Source: Deltaproteobacteria bacterium
GTDB lineage: Bacteria > Desulfobacterota > Desulfobacteria > Desulfobacterales > Desulfosalsimonadaceae
NCBI GenBank assembly: GCA_013151835.1
Contig: JAADHK010000127.1
Coordinates: forward strand, 1-60,787
Length of the DNA stretch: 60,787 nt
Direction of reading: 5' to 3'
Below are positions 8,660-17,457 of the stretch, piece after piece. The notes below the pieces were generated by a model that worked only from the letters and a program-made list of their open reading frames with translations, ran no database searches and had not been told where the DNA came from. Each line of letters starts with the position of its first letter. Within the stretch, counting starts at the first letter, position 1. Made by a program: the position numbers and the translations under genes.

Positions 8660-10849
8660 TTAGACGCTTCCCTGGCTCATCAGTGCGTAAACCACGAGCT
8701 TCTGCATCATCTTTTCTTTTGCCGACTTCGGCTCATCAAGGCCAAGCCTTTTTAGATAAGGCATGGCTGCCGGGGGTATAGTCCTGATCGTTATGGCCTT
8801 GCCAAGGCCCGCGATCTTTCCCATTCCCTCGGACATCTGGGCCTTCAAACCCTTTAATGCCTTACCGATGGTAAGTTCCTCCTCCGTAAAATCCGTCCCA
8901 AAAGGAAAGGGCGGGAAAAAACCCTTTTCCTTAAACAGGGCGATATCCTCCTCAAGCCGCTCCGGGGTGTTGTTTTTAAAACGATCCGGGATTTCATAAT
9001 CATTTGGTATTTTGTGTGATTCTTTTGCTTTTTGCAGCAGGCCCTCCTGGAAGCGCGAATCCGTAATATTCAAAAGCTGCATGATAATTTCCTTATCCAT
9101 CTTACCACGCAGATCGGCGATCCCGTACTCAGTGATAACAAAATCCCTTAAATGTCGCGGTATGGTGACATGACCATAATTGAAGACGATGTTGGAAACC
9201 GCTGATTTTCCAGAGCCTCTCACCCCTTTGCACATAAGGATCGAGCGGCCGTCGTGGAGTGCATGAGCCTGGGAAACAAAATTATACTGCCCGCCTACAC
9301 CGCTTACCATCTGACCGTTCTCCAGGCCGTCGGAAACGACCGCGCCTGAAAGCGTCACCATCAGGCAGGCGTTTACAAAACGACCGCGCCTCCTCTGGAG
9401 AGCCTTCAATTCCTCGCTTGCATACCGGTTGTTCGCATAAAGCTGATTTACGTTCAACACGCTGGTCATAAAGATTTTTTTCCGGTCTTCTTCACTCATT
9501 TCCCGGAGCTCCTTATAAAAGCCCTCGGGCCCGAGGAAAAAACCACCGTGAATCAGTATCCCGTTTTTAAGTTCGTCTCCCAGGCACGAGTTAATCACGG
9601 CATCCATGCTGGCCGGATCACCCAGATCGGCCGGGATCAATTGTTCCCCGCATTGAATTACTCCGTCCTTATATGTAAGACCATCCCTGAATATTCCGAA
9701 TTCACACAGAAAATTAAAATCATCTTCCGTAAGTTGCGGCCGAACGGCGCCTTCTTCGATCAGATACTCCAGCGTTTTTGGTGTGACCTTATCCTTTATT
9801 TTACCTTCATTGGCCAGCCGCTGAAGATGGATGTTATTGTATGTCTTTCGCTTAACAACCCCACTTTTTATAAGGTGCAGGTAGCCGTCAACAAGCATCT
9901 CCGTGGAACCGACTATCCCTTCGTCAAGGGCCTCCACCCCTCCGATTTTTTCGATAGCGCCGCCGAATTTATCAAGGATTCCGGTGTCGGACAGGAATCG
10001 CTGGTAATCGTTATTATGCATCTGCCTCATGATCAGGCCGTAACACAGGGCGTCACCCAGGGATCCAATACCGATCTGAAGAGTTCCGCCATCCTTGATT
10101 AATGTGCTGGCATACATTCCGATCATATAATCCGGCGTGGTGATCGACATTTTCGGGGCGCCGAAAAGACGGGAGTAATAATCGGGGGTATCTATAACCA
10201 TGTCATAAGCATCGGGCGCTAAAACCGCGTCCCCGTACATAAAGGGAAGATTCTGGTTCACCTGGGCCACAATGGCAATTTTATGGCCCTTTTTTTCCAG
10301 ATCCCGCATGGCGTCGGCGATATCTAAAGATACCTCCGGGTTACAACTCATGGAGAACATCGTCTGCCCGTCAATCTCCTTTTTGCAGACGATCTGGGCG
10401 ACCACGTTGACGCCGTTATCTATGGTATCGCGCCATGCATGGGTATAATTGGAGCTGATATAGTTCTGCTGGGCCGCATCCACGTTCACGTATGCCCCTG
10501 CTTTGCAGTAAAATTCCCTGAGCTCGACATTGGGGGGCAAGGCCTTTTTACGCAGATCCTTCATGTACTCGAGGTCGACGTAGCCTGAAAACATCCGCTC
10601 CACAAAAGGCCCGAGAAACCTCTGCTCCAGGTCACTCGCCCCTTTCGGCCGCTCAAGGGAAAGCGCCGTGCAGATAACCAGTTCTATGGAAGGATCCGCC
10701 TTGGCGCGTAAATAAATGGCATTGGCAAATTCGTTGGGCTTGCCCAGCCCCAGGGGGAGGCCCAGGACAATTTTTTTTCCTACCTTTGAAATAATATCGT
10801 CCACACATTTTTCAGCATCCTGATAATGTACCGGTCTGTCATTCCCCAT
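8660..10849 (-). CDS. Acetyl-CoA hydrolase/CoA-transferase family protein (long form)
   Basis: This 729-residue protein is much longer than the roughly 430-500 residues usual for acetyl-CoA hydrolase or 4-hydroxybutyrate CoA-transferases. The N-terminal half has the CoA-transferase start (KIVLGLPLGLGKPNEFANA) and ADAMRDL-type segments. The C-terminal half has GVGGQYNFVSQAHALHDGRS and the ITEYGIADLRGK motif typical of the family C-terminal domain. A substrate cannot be named. GGAGG precedes the ATG at 7 bp. It lies just upstream of pckA. A strong GC hairpin (10893-10911) sits in the 212-bp upstream gap, which otherwise shows nothing convincing. Confidence 0.8.
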   Translation of the reverse strand: MGNDRPVHYQDAEKCVDDIISKVGKKIVLGLPLGLGKPNEFANAIYLRAKADPSIELVICTALSLERPKGASDLEQRFLGPFVERMFSGYVDLEYMKDLRKKALPPNVELREFYCKAGAYVNVDAAQQNYISSNYTHAWRDTIDNGVNVVAQIVCKKEIDGQTMFSMSCNPEVSLDIADAMRDLEKKGHKIAIVAQVNQNLPFMYGDAVLAPDAYDMVIDTPDYYSRLFGAPKMSITTPDYMIGMYASTLIKDGGTLQIGIGSLGDALCYGLIMRQMHNNDYQRFLSDTGILDKFGGAIEKIGGVEALDEGIVGSTEMLVDGYLHLIKSGVVKRKTYNNIHLQRLANEGKIKDKVTPKTLEYLIEEGAVRPQLTEDDFNFLCEFGIFRDGLTYKDGVIQCGEQLIPADLGDPASMDAVINSCLGDELKNGILIHGGFFLGPEGFYKELREMSEEDRKKIFMTSVLNVNQLYANNRYASEELKALQRRRGRFVNACLMVTLSGAVVSDGLENGQMVSGVGGQYNFVSQAHALHDGRSILMCKGVRGSGKSAVSNIVFNYGHVTIPRHLRDFVITEYGIADLRGKMDKEIIMQLLNITDSRFQEGLLQKAKESHKIPNDYEIPDRFKNNTPERLEEDIALFKEKGFFPPFPFGTDFTEEELTIGKALKGLKAQMSEGMGKIAGLGKAITIRTIPPAAMPYLKRLGLDEPKSAKEKMMQKLVVYALMSQGSV

Positions 10850-11061
10850 TGATCATCCTCCGCTTTTCATTTATTTTCGATTCATACCCGTCCCGGCAAA
10901 GCCTGCCGGGCGTGAACACTGTTTACACCTGCGGGCACAAAAAAGGCTTTTGTCGCCGAGGAAAAATTTTTGCAATAACAGATTGTTGTGGGACAAGCTT
11001 GTACTTTTCCGTAAAAACTTGTCTATTTATAACAGTGAGTGTGCCGCGTGTAAAGAAAAAT

Positions 11062-12381
11062 TCACGAAGCATCAGACGGTTGCGGCCGACAAAGCCGTAA
11101 ACCATCGGCATAAATTTGTGCCACATGTCTTACACCAAAAGATCGCGGCGCGGTAATGGACAGGTCGGCAAGCTGAATCATGCAGGCCGGGCAGGAGGTT
11201 GCAACCACATCTGCTCCCGATCCCATAATCCTGTCTCTTTTCCGGTCCCCGAGTGAGCGGGAAATATCCGGAAATGACAGGCAGAAGCCTCCTCCCATGC
11301 CACAGCATGTGTCCGCATCCTTCATCTCAGCAAACCGGAAAGCATTGCTTGCACAAAGGAGTTTGCGTGGAGCCTCCATCACACCAAGGCTATTTTTCAG
11401 ATGGCAGGGATCATGGTAGGTGACAAGCGGTGAGGACGATCCTGTCTTCATTGGCGCCACGCCGATAATATCGATCATAAGCCCGCTGAAATCGATTGTT
11501 TTTTCTGAAATCCGTTTTAACCTGACATGGTTTTTGCTTCCGATTTGCCAGCCGCTCATCTCCGGCCAGATTTTCTTTATAACCGCCGTGCATGTTGCAC
11601 AACCGGTCACCAGCCAGTCGAAATCGTCCGGGTTGAATCTTTCCAGGTTCAATGCCACAAGGGACTGAAAAGATTTCATGTCACCGGATGAAAGGGCGGG
11701 AATTCCACAGCACCCCTGTCCTGCCGGCACGCTTATATCGGCTCTATGATATTTCAGTGCCTCGATCATTGCAACGGCGATATCCGGAAAAACCTTGTCA
11801 ATCAGACATCCCGCAAAAATGGCGACCCTGTGCCCTTTTACTTCCGTCGGCCGCTCCGGTATCTCCATCCTGTGAAAAGGAGTTATCGGAAGGGCCGGCA
11901 CCCAGCGGTTTATCAATAAAGGGGAAACCATGTTTTGACTGACGGGAGAGGATAAAAGGCCGGCCGGTCTTGTCACCAGCCATTGAAAGCGGGCGGCCCA
12001 GGCGGCCAGGCGATCGAACCGTTCGGGCCGGGCCAGCATCTGCCGGAATAAAACTTTTTTACCCAGCGAAAGCCCCATGTATTCGGCAAGGATCGATCTG
12101 GCCGCAATATAGGTTTGTGTAATTTTTATACCCCTGGGACACTCAGCCTCGCAGGCTCCGCATAAAAGGCAGCGGTCCAGCCGTTCCGAAACCCCGGCAG
12201 GATCATCAAAAAGATGTGAGGCCAGGCCGTCCAGAAGGAAAATTTTACCGCGGGCCGCGTCCGCCTCGTTCCCGGTCACCGAGTATACCGGACAGACGGC
12301 CTGACACAGCCCGCATCTGGTGCAGAGTGAAAGTGCCGCATCCAGAGCCCCAAGCATTGAAATTAAACTATTAATTGCCAT
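11062..12381 (-). CDS. (Fe-S)-binding heterodisulfide/glycolate-oxidase-type subunit
   Basis: This 439-residue protein has two 4Fe-4S motifs at the N-terminus, CTRCGLCQAVCP and CLLCGACEAECP. Two cysteine-rich CCG-type domains follow (GCLIDKVFPD...GCCGIP and HDPCHL...CCGMGGGFC, then SCPACMIQ). This is the architecture of GlcF and of lactate-utilisation Fe-S subunits, which pass electrons from a FAD-linked 2-hydroxyacid dehydrogenase. No FAD partner (GlcD-like) is adjacent, so the donor is unknown. It overlaps the acyl-CoA synthetase stop by 11 bp. A role in oxidising a hydroxyacyl intermediate is inference only. Confidence 0.8.
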   Translation of the reverse strand: MAINSLISMLGALDAALSLCTRCGLCQAVCPVYSVTGNEADAARGKIFLLDGLASHLFDDPAGVSERLDRCLLCGACEAECPRGIKITQTYIAARSILAEYMGLSLGKKVLFRQMLARPERFDRLAAWAARFQWLVTRPAGLLSSPVSQNMVSPLLINRWVPALPITPFHRMEIPERPTEVKGHRVAIFAGCLIDKVFPDIAVAMIEALKYHRADISVPAGQGCCGIPALSSGDMKSFQSLVALNLERFNPDDFDWLVTGCATCTAVIKKIWPEMSGWQIGSKNHVRLKRISEKTIDFSGLMIDIIGVAPMKTGSSSPLVTYHDPCHLKNSLGVMEAPRKLLCASNAFRFAEMKDADTCCGMGGGFCLSFPDISRSLGDRKRDRIMGSGADVVATSCPACMIQLADLSITAPRSFGVRHVAQIYADGLRLCRPQPSDAS

Positions 12382-13924
12382 ATTTTTCGCGCAGCTTCGG
12401 TTTTTCTATCTTGCCGGTGGGATTCCTGGAAACCTTATCAAAAAATATCCTTCCGGGACGCTTGTACCTTGGGAGGGCTTCACAGAAACGGAAGATATCA
12501 TCGGTATCGAGCCTTTTTCCTGTCTTTAGCTGAATGACCGCCGCCACGGCCTCGCCAAGCCTTTCATGGGGAACACCTATGACTGCGGCATCCATTATAT
12601 CGTCATGTGTCATGAGGAAATCCTCGATCTCCACAGGGAAAATATTCTCCCCGCCCGATATTATGATATCTTTTTTCCGGTCTATGAGCCATAAAAACCC
12701 TTCTTCATCCTTGCGGACAATATCGCCGGTATGAAGCCATCCTTTAGTCAGGGATGCTGCGGTGGCATCGGGGTTCCGGTAGTATTTTTCCATTACACCC
12801 GGCCCCTTTACCCATAGTTCCCCGGCTGTTTCATACGGGAGATCGTTTCCGATTTCATCTACAACACGACACTCCCAGTCAAAGCCGGGTACGCCGATTG
12901 CACCTATCTTATGCGTGTTCTCCACGCCAAGATGAACGCATCCCGGGCCGGTCGCCTCGGTAAGCCCGTAATTGGTGTCATATTCCTGTTCAGGAAAATA
13001 TCGCCTCCATTTCCTGATGAGGGTGGGCGGAACAGGCTGTGCGCCTATATGCATGAGCCGCCACTGGCCGAGCCTGAAATCGGCCGGGTCAAGATCGCTA
13101 TTTTCTATTGCAACGATAATATCATGGGCCCAGGGCACCAACAGCCAGACTATAGTAACCATTTCCTCTGAAACCGCATCTAAAATCCATCGTGGTTTTA
13201 CCCCCTTTAACAGCACGGTGGGAGCCCCCACCATAAAATTGCCGAACCAGTGCATCTTGGCCCCGGTATGATACAAAGGAGGGATGCATAAAAAATTATC
13301 CGCATGGGTCTGGCGATGATGATGATTTTCAACATAACAGGAAAATTCGAGCTGACGATGCGTTAGAAGAACCCCCTTGGGGACCCCGGTGGTTCCGGAT
13401 GTAAAATAAATCCCAGCCCTGTCCGTTAATAAAATATCGATATCCGGCTTTGTATTCCGGCTTACGGAAAGTAAATCGGCATGGGCCTGGGCATAAACAG
13501 GGCGTAATCCAGGCTGCCCCACAAAAATATAACTGGATACAGATCTGTCCAGCCCGGTCTTTACTGAATTAATCCGCTCTATGAATTCGGGGCCGAATAT
13601 CAGACATTTTGCACCGCTTAACAGAGCGCAATGGCTGATTGTTTCGGCTTCAAAACGAAAATTCAAAGGGACCGCCACGCACCCGGCGCTTAGTATGCCA
13701 AAATATATGGGGAGCCATTCCAGGCAGTTGGTCATGATGAGAACAACTCTATCGCCCTTTTTCAATCCTAGAGACACAAGGGCGCCTGCAAAACTATTTG
13801 CCTGAATATAAAAGTCCATCCAGGTAATTTCACGTCGGGTTCCCATCTTAGGATCACGCTCAACCAGGGCTGTTTCATCCGCAAACAGCCTGGCGTTTCG
13901 GGCGAGCATTTCAGGTAGCAGCAT
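12371..13924 (-). CDS. AMP-forming acyl-CoA synthetase (AMP-binding family)
   Basis: This 517-residue enzyme activates a carboxylic acid to its acyl-CoA through an acyl-adenylate. The P-loop-like motif is YFTSGTTGVPKGVLLTH. The adenylate motif is YGLTEATGPG, and the hinge and C-terminal catalytic region include WLHTGDIVRKDEEGFLWLIDRKKDIIISGG and a terminal PTGKIEK lysine. I chose the ATG at 13924, because GGATAAGGAG precedes it by 6-7 bp; the ATG at 13960 has none. The substrate cannot be deduced. It is coupled to the Fe-S subunit gene by overlap. Confidence 0.88.
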   Translation of the reverse strand: MLLPEMLARNARLFADETALVERDPKMGTRREITWMDFYIQANSFAGALVSLGLKKGDRVVLIMTNCLEWLPIYFGILSAGCVAVPLNFRFEAETISHCALLSGAKCLIFGPEFIERINSVKTGLDRSVSSYIFVGQPGLRPVYAQAHADLLSVSRNTKPDIDILLTDRAGIYFTSGTTGVPKGVLLTHRQLEFSCYVENHHHRQTHADNFLCIPPLYHTGAKMHWFGNFMVGAPTVLLKGVKPRWILDAVSEEMVTIVWLLVPWAHDIIVAIENSDLDPADFRLGQWRLMHIGAQPVPPTLIRKWRRYFPEQEYDTNYGLTEATGPGCVHLGVENTHKIGAIGVPGFDWECRVVDEIGNDLPYETAGELWVKGPGVMEKYYRNPDATAASLTKGWLHTGDIVRKDEEGFLWLIDRKKDIIISGGENIFPVEIEDFLMTHDDIMDAAVIGVPHERLGEAVAAVIQLKTGKRLDTDDIFRFCEALPRYKRPGRIFFDKVSRNPTGKIEKPKLREKYGN

Positions 13925-14053
13925 TAATGACTCCTTATCCACGATTCCCGGGCGCAACACAAAAAAAATGCGGCCTTACGCCGGCGGCTCCCGGAAGTGT
14001 TAGCAAAACCGGTCCAAAAGTCAACCTGAATGCCGTATCCTCCTCCTCTAAAA

Positions 14054-14096
14054 CAAAAGACCCGGTGCGGTTATATCCGCGCCGGGTCTTTTACAG
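14054..14096 (-). terminator. Intrinsic terminator, probably for grpE-dnaK
   Basis: On the minus strand, a 10-bp GC-rich stem (AAGACCCGGC pairing with GCACCGGGTCTT around ATATAACC) is followed by TTTTGTTTT. It lies about 200 bp beyond dnaK, on the far side of palindromic element B. The hairpin is also followed by TTTT on the plus strand, but no plus-strand gene feeds it. Confidence 0.65.
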
Positions 14097-14113
14097 CAAA
14101 TGGAAATAAAGAT

Positions 14114-14274
14114 TGACGGCGTCGTAAAAAGTCCCATCTACTGCGTTGTAGCGTTTTTTCAGTCACTCGAAAACTATATGTATGCCTTCATTCCTGAAAA
14201 ACCACTACGCCTTGTATATGGAACTTTTAACTTAGCCATCTTTTCCATGTTGAGAGACTTTTTACGAGTGCATC
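14114..14274. mobile_element. Palindromic element copy B (long form) with target duplication
   Basis: This 161-bp element lies just downstream of dnaK. Ends are TGACGGCGTCGTAAAAAGTC and GACTTTTTACGAGTGCATC. It is flanked by the direct repeat AAAGAT (14108-14113 and 14275-14280; identity extends to AAAGATTGA), consistent with a target-site duplication. The inner stem pairs GTTTTTTCAG (14153-14162) with CTGAAAAAC (14194-14202), a different sequence from the stems of other copies. The loop ACTATATGTATGCC is shared with copies D, F and J. Confidence 0.8.
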
Positions 14275-14294
14275 AAAGATTGAGAGATAATTCT

Positions 14295-16232
14295 TTACTT
14301 ATTATCTTCCTTCACCTCTTCATAATCCGCATCAACGACATCCTCGTCTTCTGCGGTACCTCCGGACTGTGACGTCTGGGGGTCTTCTTCTCCCGTCGGC
14401 CCCGCCCCCGCCTGGTCTCCGGCCTGGGACGCCTGCTGGTAAATAGTCTCTGCCAGCTTATGGGACACCTGGGTCAATTCCTCGGCAAGCCGACGAATTT
14501 CTTCTGCGTCATCACCTTCAATCGCCTTTTTCAGGCGTCCGGAAATTTCTTCGATATTCTGTTTTGTGGCGGCATCGACCTTGTCTCCGAGCTCTTTTAC
14601 GGATTTTTCGGTCGAGTAAATCATGGCATCCGCATTGTTTCTCGCTTCAACCAGTTCCCTCTTTTTCTTGTCCTCTTCCCCGTGCAGCTCTGCATCTTTG
14701 ATGAGCTGGTCGATTTCCTCCTGGGAGAGTCCACTGGAGGCCGTTATCTTTATGGACTGCTCCTTTCCGGTTCCTTTGTCCTTTGCTGAAACATGAACTA
14801 TACCGTTTGCGTCGATATCAAAGGTTACCTCTATCTGGGGAACACCACGGGGTGCCGCCGGAATATCCGCAAGCTCGAATCTTCCAAGGGTCTTGTTGCC
14901 CGGGGCCATTTCCCGTTCACCCTGGAGCACATGAATCGTCACGGCCCGCTGGCTGTCCTCGGCAGTGGAAAACACCTGGCTTTTCCGTGTGGGAATGGTG
15001 GTGTTCTTTTCTATGAGCTTTGTCATAACACCGCCCAGGGTTTCTATACCCAAAGACAGGGGTGTTACGTCCAGAAGCAGCACATCCTTCACGTCCCCGG
15101 ACAGGACGGCGCCCTGGATAGCCGCGCCAATTGCAACCACTTCATCAGGATTAACTCCCTTATGGGGCTCCTTGCCGAAAATCTTTTTTACCCGATCATG
15201 CACTGCGGGCATACGGATCATTCCGCCTACCAGAATAACCTCGTCGATATCGGAGGCGGAAAGACCCGCATCCTTTAACGCGGTTTTGCAGGGGCCTTCC
15301 AGCCTATCGAGAAGGTCCGAAACCAGGGATTCAAGCTTGGCCCTGGTCAATTTTACATTCATATGCTTGGGGCCGCCTGCATCAGCCGTTATAAACGGCA
15401 GGTTCACATCGGTCTGCATGGCGGTGGAAAGTTCCATCTTGGCTTTTTCCGCCGCTTCCTTCAGCCGCTGTAACGCCATTTTATCGTTTCTGATATCTAT
15501 ACCATTGTCTTTTTTAAACTCATCGGCCAGATAATCTATTACCCGGAGGTCAAAATCATCCCCCCCGAGATGGGTGTCGCCATTGGTCGATTTAACCTCG
15601 AAAACACCCTCCCCGATCTCAAGGATCGATACATCGAAGGTGCCGCCGCCAAGGTCAAAAACAGCTATTTTTTCGTCCGATTTTTTATCCAGCCCATAGG
15701 CGAGAGAGGCGGCCGTTGGTTCATTGATGATACGCAGGACATTCAGACCGGCGATCTTTCCTGCGTCCTTTGTGGCCTGACGCTGGCTGTCGTCAAAATA
15801 GGCAGGGACGGTAATCACCGCATCCGTTATCGTTTCCCCGGCATATTCCTCGGCAAACTGCTTTATATACGATAAAATAAACGAGGATATCTCGGCGGGA
15901 CTGTATTGTTTTCCACGCAAATTTATTCTGACGTCACCATTTGACGCCCGATCTATCTTATAAGGTAAATTTTTAATATCCCGCTGAACCTCGGCCGATT
16001 CAAATTTTCTCCCGATCAGGCGCTTTACCCCGAAAACCGTATTTTCAGGGTTGGTAATGGCCTGACGTTTTGCGATCTGTCCCACCAGCCGCTCATTATT
16101 GTCGTTAATCGCGACGGTGGAGGGCGTTGTCCGCCCGCCTTCAGGGTTTGTTATGACCTTTGTGTCCGACTGCTCCCGTATGGAAACACATGAATTGGTT
16201 GTACCCAGGTCAATTCCGATTACTTTAGCCAT
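14295..16232 (-). CDS. dnaK: Chaperone DnaK (Hsp70)
   Basis: This 645-residue ATP-dependent chaperone folds nascent and stressed cytoplasmic proteins with GrpE and DnaJ. The start [15 protein letters not shown] is the phosphate-1 motif. [22 protein letters not shown] and the linker [16 protein letters not shown] lead into the substrate-binding domain. The acidic tail ends in EEVKEDNK after a Gly/Asp-rich stretch. Length is normal. grpE lies 44 bp upstream. No dnaJ or hrcA is in the window, so the usual four-gene cluster is split here. Confidence 0.97.
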   Translation of the reverse strand: MAKVIGIDLGTTNSCVSIREQSDTKVITNPEGGRTTPSTVAINDNNERLVGQIAKRQAITNPENTVFGVKRLIGRKFESAEVQRDIKNLPYKIDRASNGDVRINLRGKQYSPAEISSFILSYIKQFAEEYAGETITDAVITVPAYFDDSQRQATKDAGKIAGLNVLRIINEPTAASLAYGLDKKSDEKIAVFDLGGGTFDVSILEIGEGVFEVKSTNGDTHLGGDDFDLRVIDYLADEFKKDNGIDIRNDKMALQRLKEAAEKAKMELSTAMQTDVNLPFITADAGGPKHMNVKLTRAKLESLVSDLLDRLEGPCKTALKDAGLSASDIDEVILVGGMIRMPAVHDRVKKIFGKEPHKGVNPDEVVAIGAAIQGAVLSGDVKDVLLLDVTPLSLGIETLGGVMTKLIEKNTTIPTRKSQVFSTAEDSQRAVTIHVLQGEREMAPGNKTLGRFELADIPAAPRGVPQIEVTFDIDANGIVHVSAKDKGTGKEQSIKITASSGLSQEEIDQLIKDAELHGEEDKKKRELVEARNNADAMIYSTEKSVKELGDKVDAATKQNIEEISGRLKKAIEGDDAEEIRRLAEELTQVSHKLAETIYQQASQAGDQAGAGPTGEEDPQTSQSGGTAEDEDVVDADYEEVKEDNK

Positions 16233-16276
16233 TGCTATGCCTCCTAATAATTTATTTCCATTATATCGTAAAAGCC

Positions 16277-16915
16277 TTAAGCGTCCTGCTCGCCGGACCG
16301 CCGGCTGCCGGGCCCTTTTTTTGAAACCACGACCATTGCCGGCCTGATAAGCCGATCATGCAGCATATATCCCTTTTGCATTTCATTTATTACAGTATTT
16401 TCGGGGTACTCATCTGTTTCCTCCTGCATGACCGCTTCATGAAATAAGGGATCAAATGGTTTTCCCATCGCTTCCACGGAGGTGACATGAAACTTCTTTA
16501 ACACCCGCAGAATCTCGTTTAAGGTCATTTCAACCCCTTCGATCAGACAGGCGCCTTCCGATGCCCTTTCGGGTTCCGACGCCATGATCGCCCTTTCAAG
16601 GTTGTCAACCACGGAAAGCAATTCCTTTATAAGGGTCTCGTTGGCGAATTTCCGCAGGTCATCCATATCGCGCAAGACCCGCTTTTTATAATTTTCAAAT
16701 TCCGCAGTCATGCGCAGCAGCCGGTCATAGTTTTCAGCGGCATTTGCCTTTTCAGCATCAAGCAATTCCTTTAAGGCATTTGCGTCGTTTATATCCTCCG
16801 GCACAGCGCCACCCTCGCTTCCCACCTTTATTTCCTCTGCCTCGCCATTTCCCGTCTGCGGCCTTGCCTCAGCCTCTTGTGCAGCGTCATAAACGGGCGC
16901 GTCTTTGTCCGTCAT
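16277..16915 (-). CDS. grpE: Nucleotide exchange factor GrpE
   Basis: This 212-residue protein releases ADP from DnaK. An acidic, disordered N-terminus precedes a long dimerisation coiled coil (about 45-125). The beta-wing domain carries [23 protein letters not shown] and [20 protein letters not shown] chose the ATG at 16915, where AGAAGG sits 7 bp upstream and the product begins with MTDKDA; the in-frame ATG at 16939 is an alternative. It is the first gene of grpE-dnaK. Confidence 0.93.
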   Translation of the reverse strand: MTDKDAPVYDAAQEAEARPQTGNGEAEEIKVGSEGGAVPEDINDANALKELLDAEKANAAENYDRLLRMTAEFENYKKRVLRDMDDLRKFANETLIKELLSVVDNLERAIMASEPERASEGACLIEGVEMTLNEILRVLKKFHVTSVEAMGKPFDPLFHEAVMQEETDEYPENTVINEMQKGYMLHDRLIRPAMVVVSKKGPGSRRSGEQDA

Positions 16916-16973
16916 TTTTCGACCTTCTCTGCGATTCAATCCTCGTGTCTCCTGAAAACATAAAATTCCAACG

Positions 16974-17029
16974 CGTTATAATTATGTTGGATTCTTTTTA
17001 CCCAACAACCTCAAGTCGTTATAATTATG
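16974..17029. promoter_or_regulatory. 13-bp direct repeats and promoter-like region upstream of grpE
   Basis: CGTTATAATTATG occurs at 16974-16986 and again at 17017-17029, 43 bp apart (about four helical turns). Between them is an inverted repeat, GTTGG...CCAAC. On the minus strand TTGTTG, 16 bp, CATAAT could serve as -35 and -10. The repeats look like operator half-sites. They do not match the CIRCE element (TTAGCACTC-N9-GAGTGCTAA). Confidence 0.4.
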
Positions 17030-17111
17030 CATAATCGTTGACGAAAAAATAAGAAGGAAAAAACATTTGTCAAGGGAGATGGCGTCGTAAAAATCTGACG
17101 GGGAAAAAAGA

Positions 17112-17366
17112 CCCGGTTGTGAACCCTTAATCGAACAGGCACGGAAGGGGTAAACCATAATTCGGCCGGGAACGATCCGCGACACAGACAAAATTACTTA
17201 TCGCTGCTTCCTTCCGGACCTGACGAGGTTCATAACCGTCTGTTGCACGGCGGCCGGCCGTAATGGATTACGGTATCCGCACGCTGCCCTCAAAAGGGTG
17301 TTCGGCCCCGCATAAAGCGGATTTCGGGTAGAGGGTACCGCTAACACCCCGCTTATCACAACCGGG
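17112..17366 (-). ncRNA. ffs: Signal recognition particle RNA, long bacterial form
   Basis: The minus strand carries the universal SRP domain IV signature GGTCCGGAAGGAAGCAGC (near 17205-17225), preceded by GAACCTCGTCA and followed by GATAAG. The 5' half holds an Alu-like region (GTGTTAGCGGTACCC, then AAATCCGC, then GGGGCCGAA). The ends pair perfectly over 11 bp (CCCGGTTGTGA at 17366-17356 with TCACAACCGGG at 17122-17112), and six T residues follow as a terminator (17104-17109). The length of about 255 nt and the Alu-like start resemble the large SRP RNA of Bacillus, not the 4.5S form. The RNA binds Ffh for co-translational membrane targeting. Confidence 0.9.
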
Positions 17367-17373
17367 AAACTTT

Positions 17374-17402
17374 ACTATATGCACTACGGCTCATCTTTTC
17401 AA
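17374..17402 (-). promoter_or_regulatory. Sigma70 promoter of the SRP RNA gene
   Basis: TTGAAA (17397-17402) and TATAGT (17374-17379) on the minus strand are separated by exactly 17 bp. The predicted start is near 17366, the first base of the terminal helix. Confidence 0.75.
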
Positions 17403-17457
17403 GCATGAAAAACCAAACTGAGTTGTTTTTTTTTCAACAATTGTTATTATATAAAAG

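Noticed and set aside
14100-14372. Frames with products such as DGVVKSPIYCVVAFF and similar tails at other repeat copies
   Set aside because: These are translations of the palindromic elements. The same peptide appears at each copy in several frames and has no family.
16940-17100. CIRCE heat-shock operator upstream of grpE
   Set aside because: The sequence TTAGCACTC-N9-GAGTGCTAA is not present; only unrelated direct repeats are.
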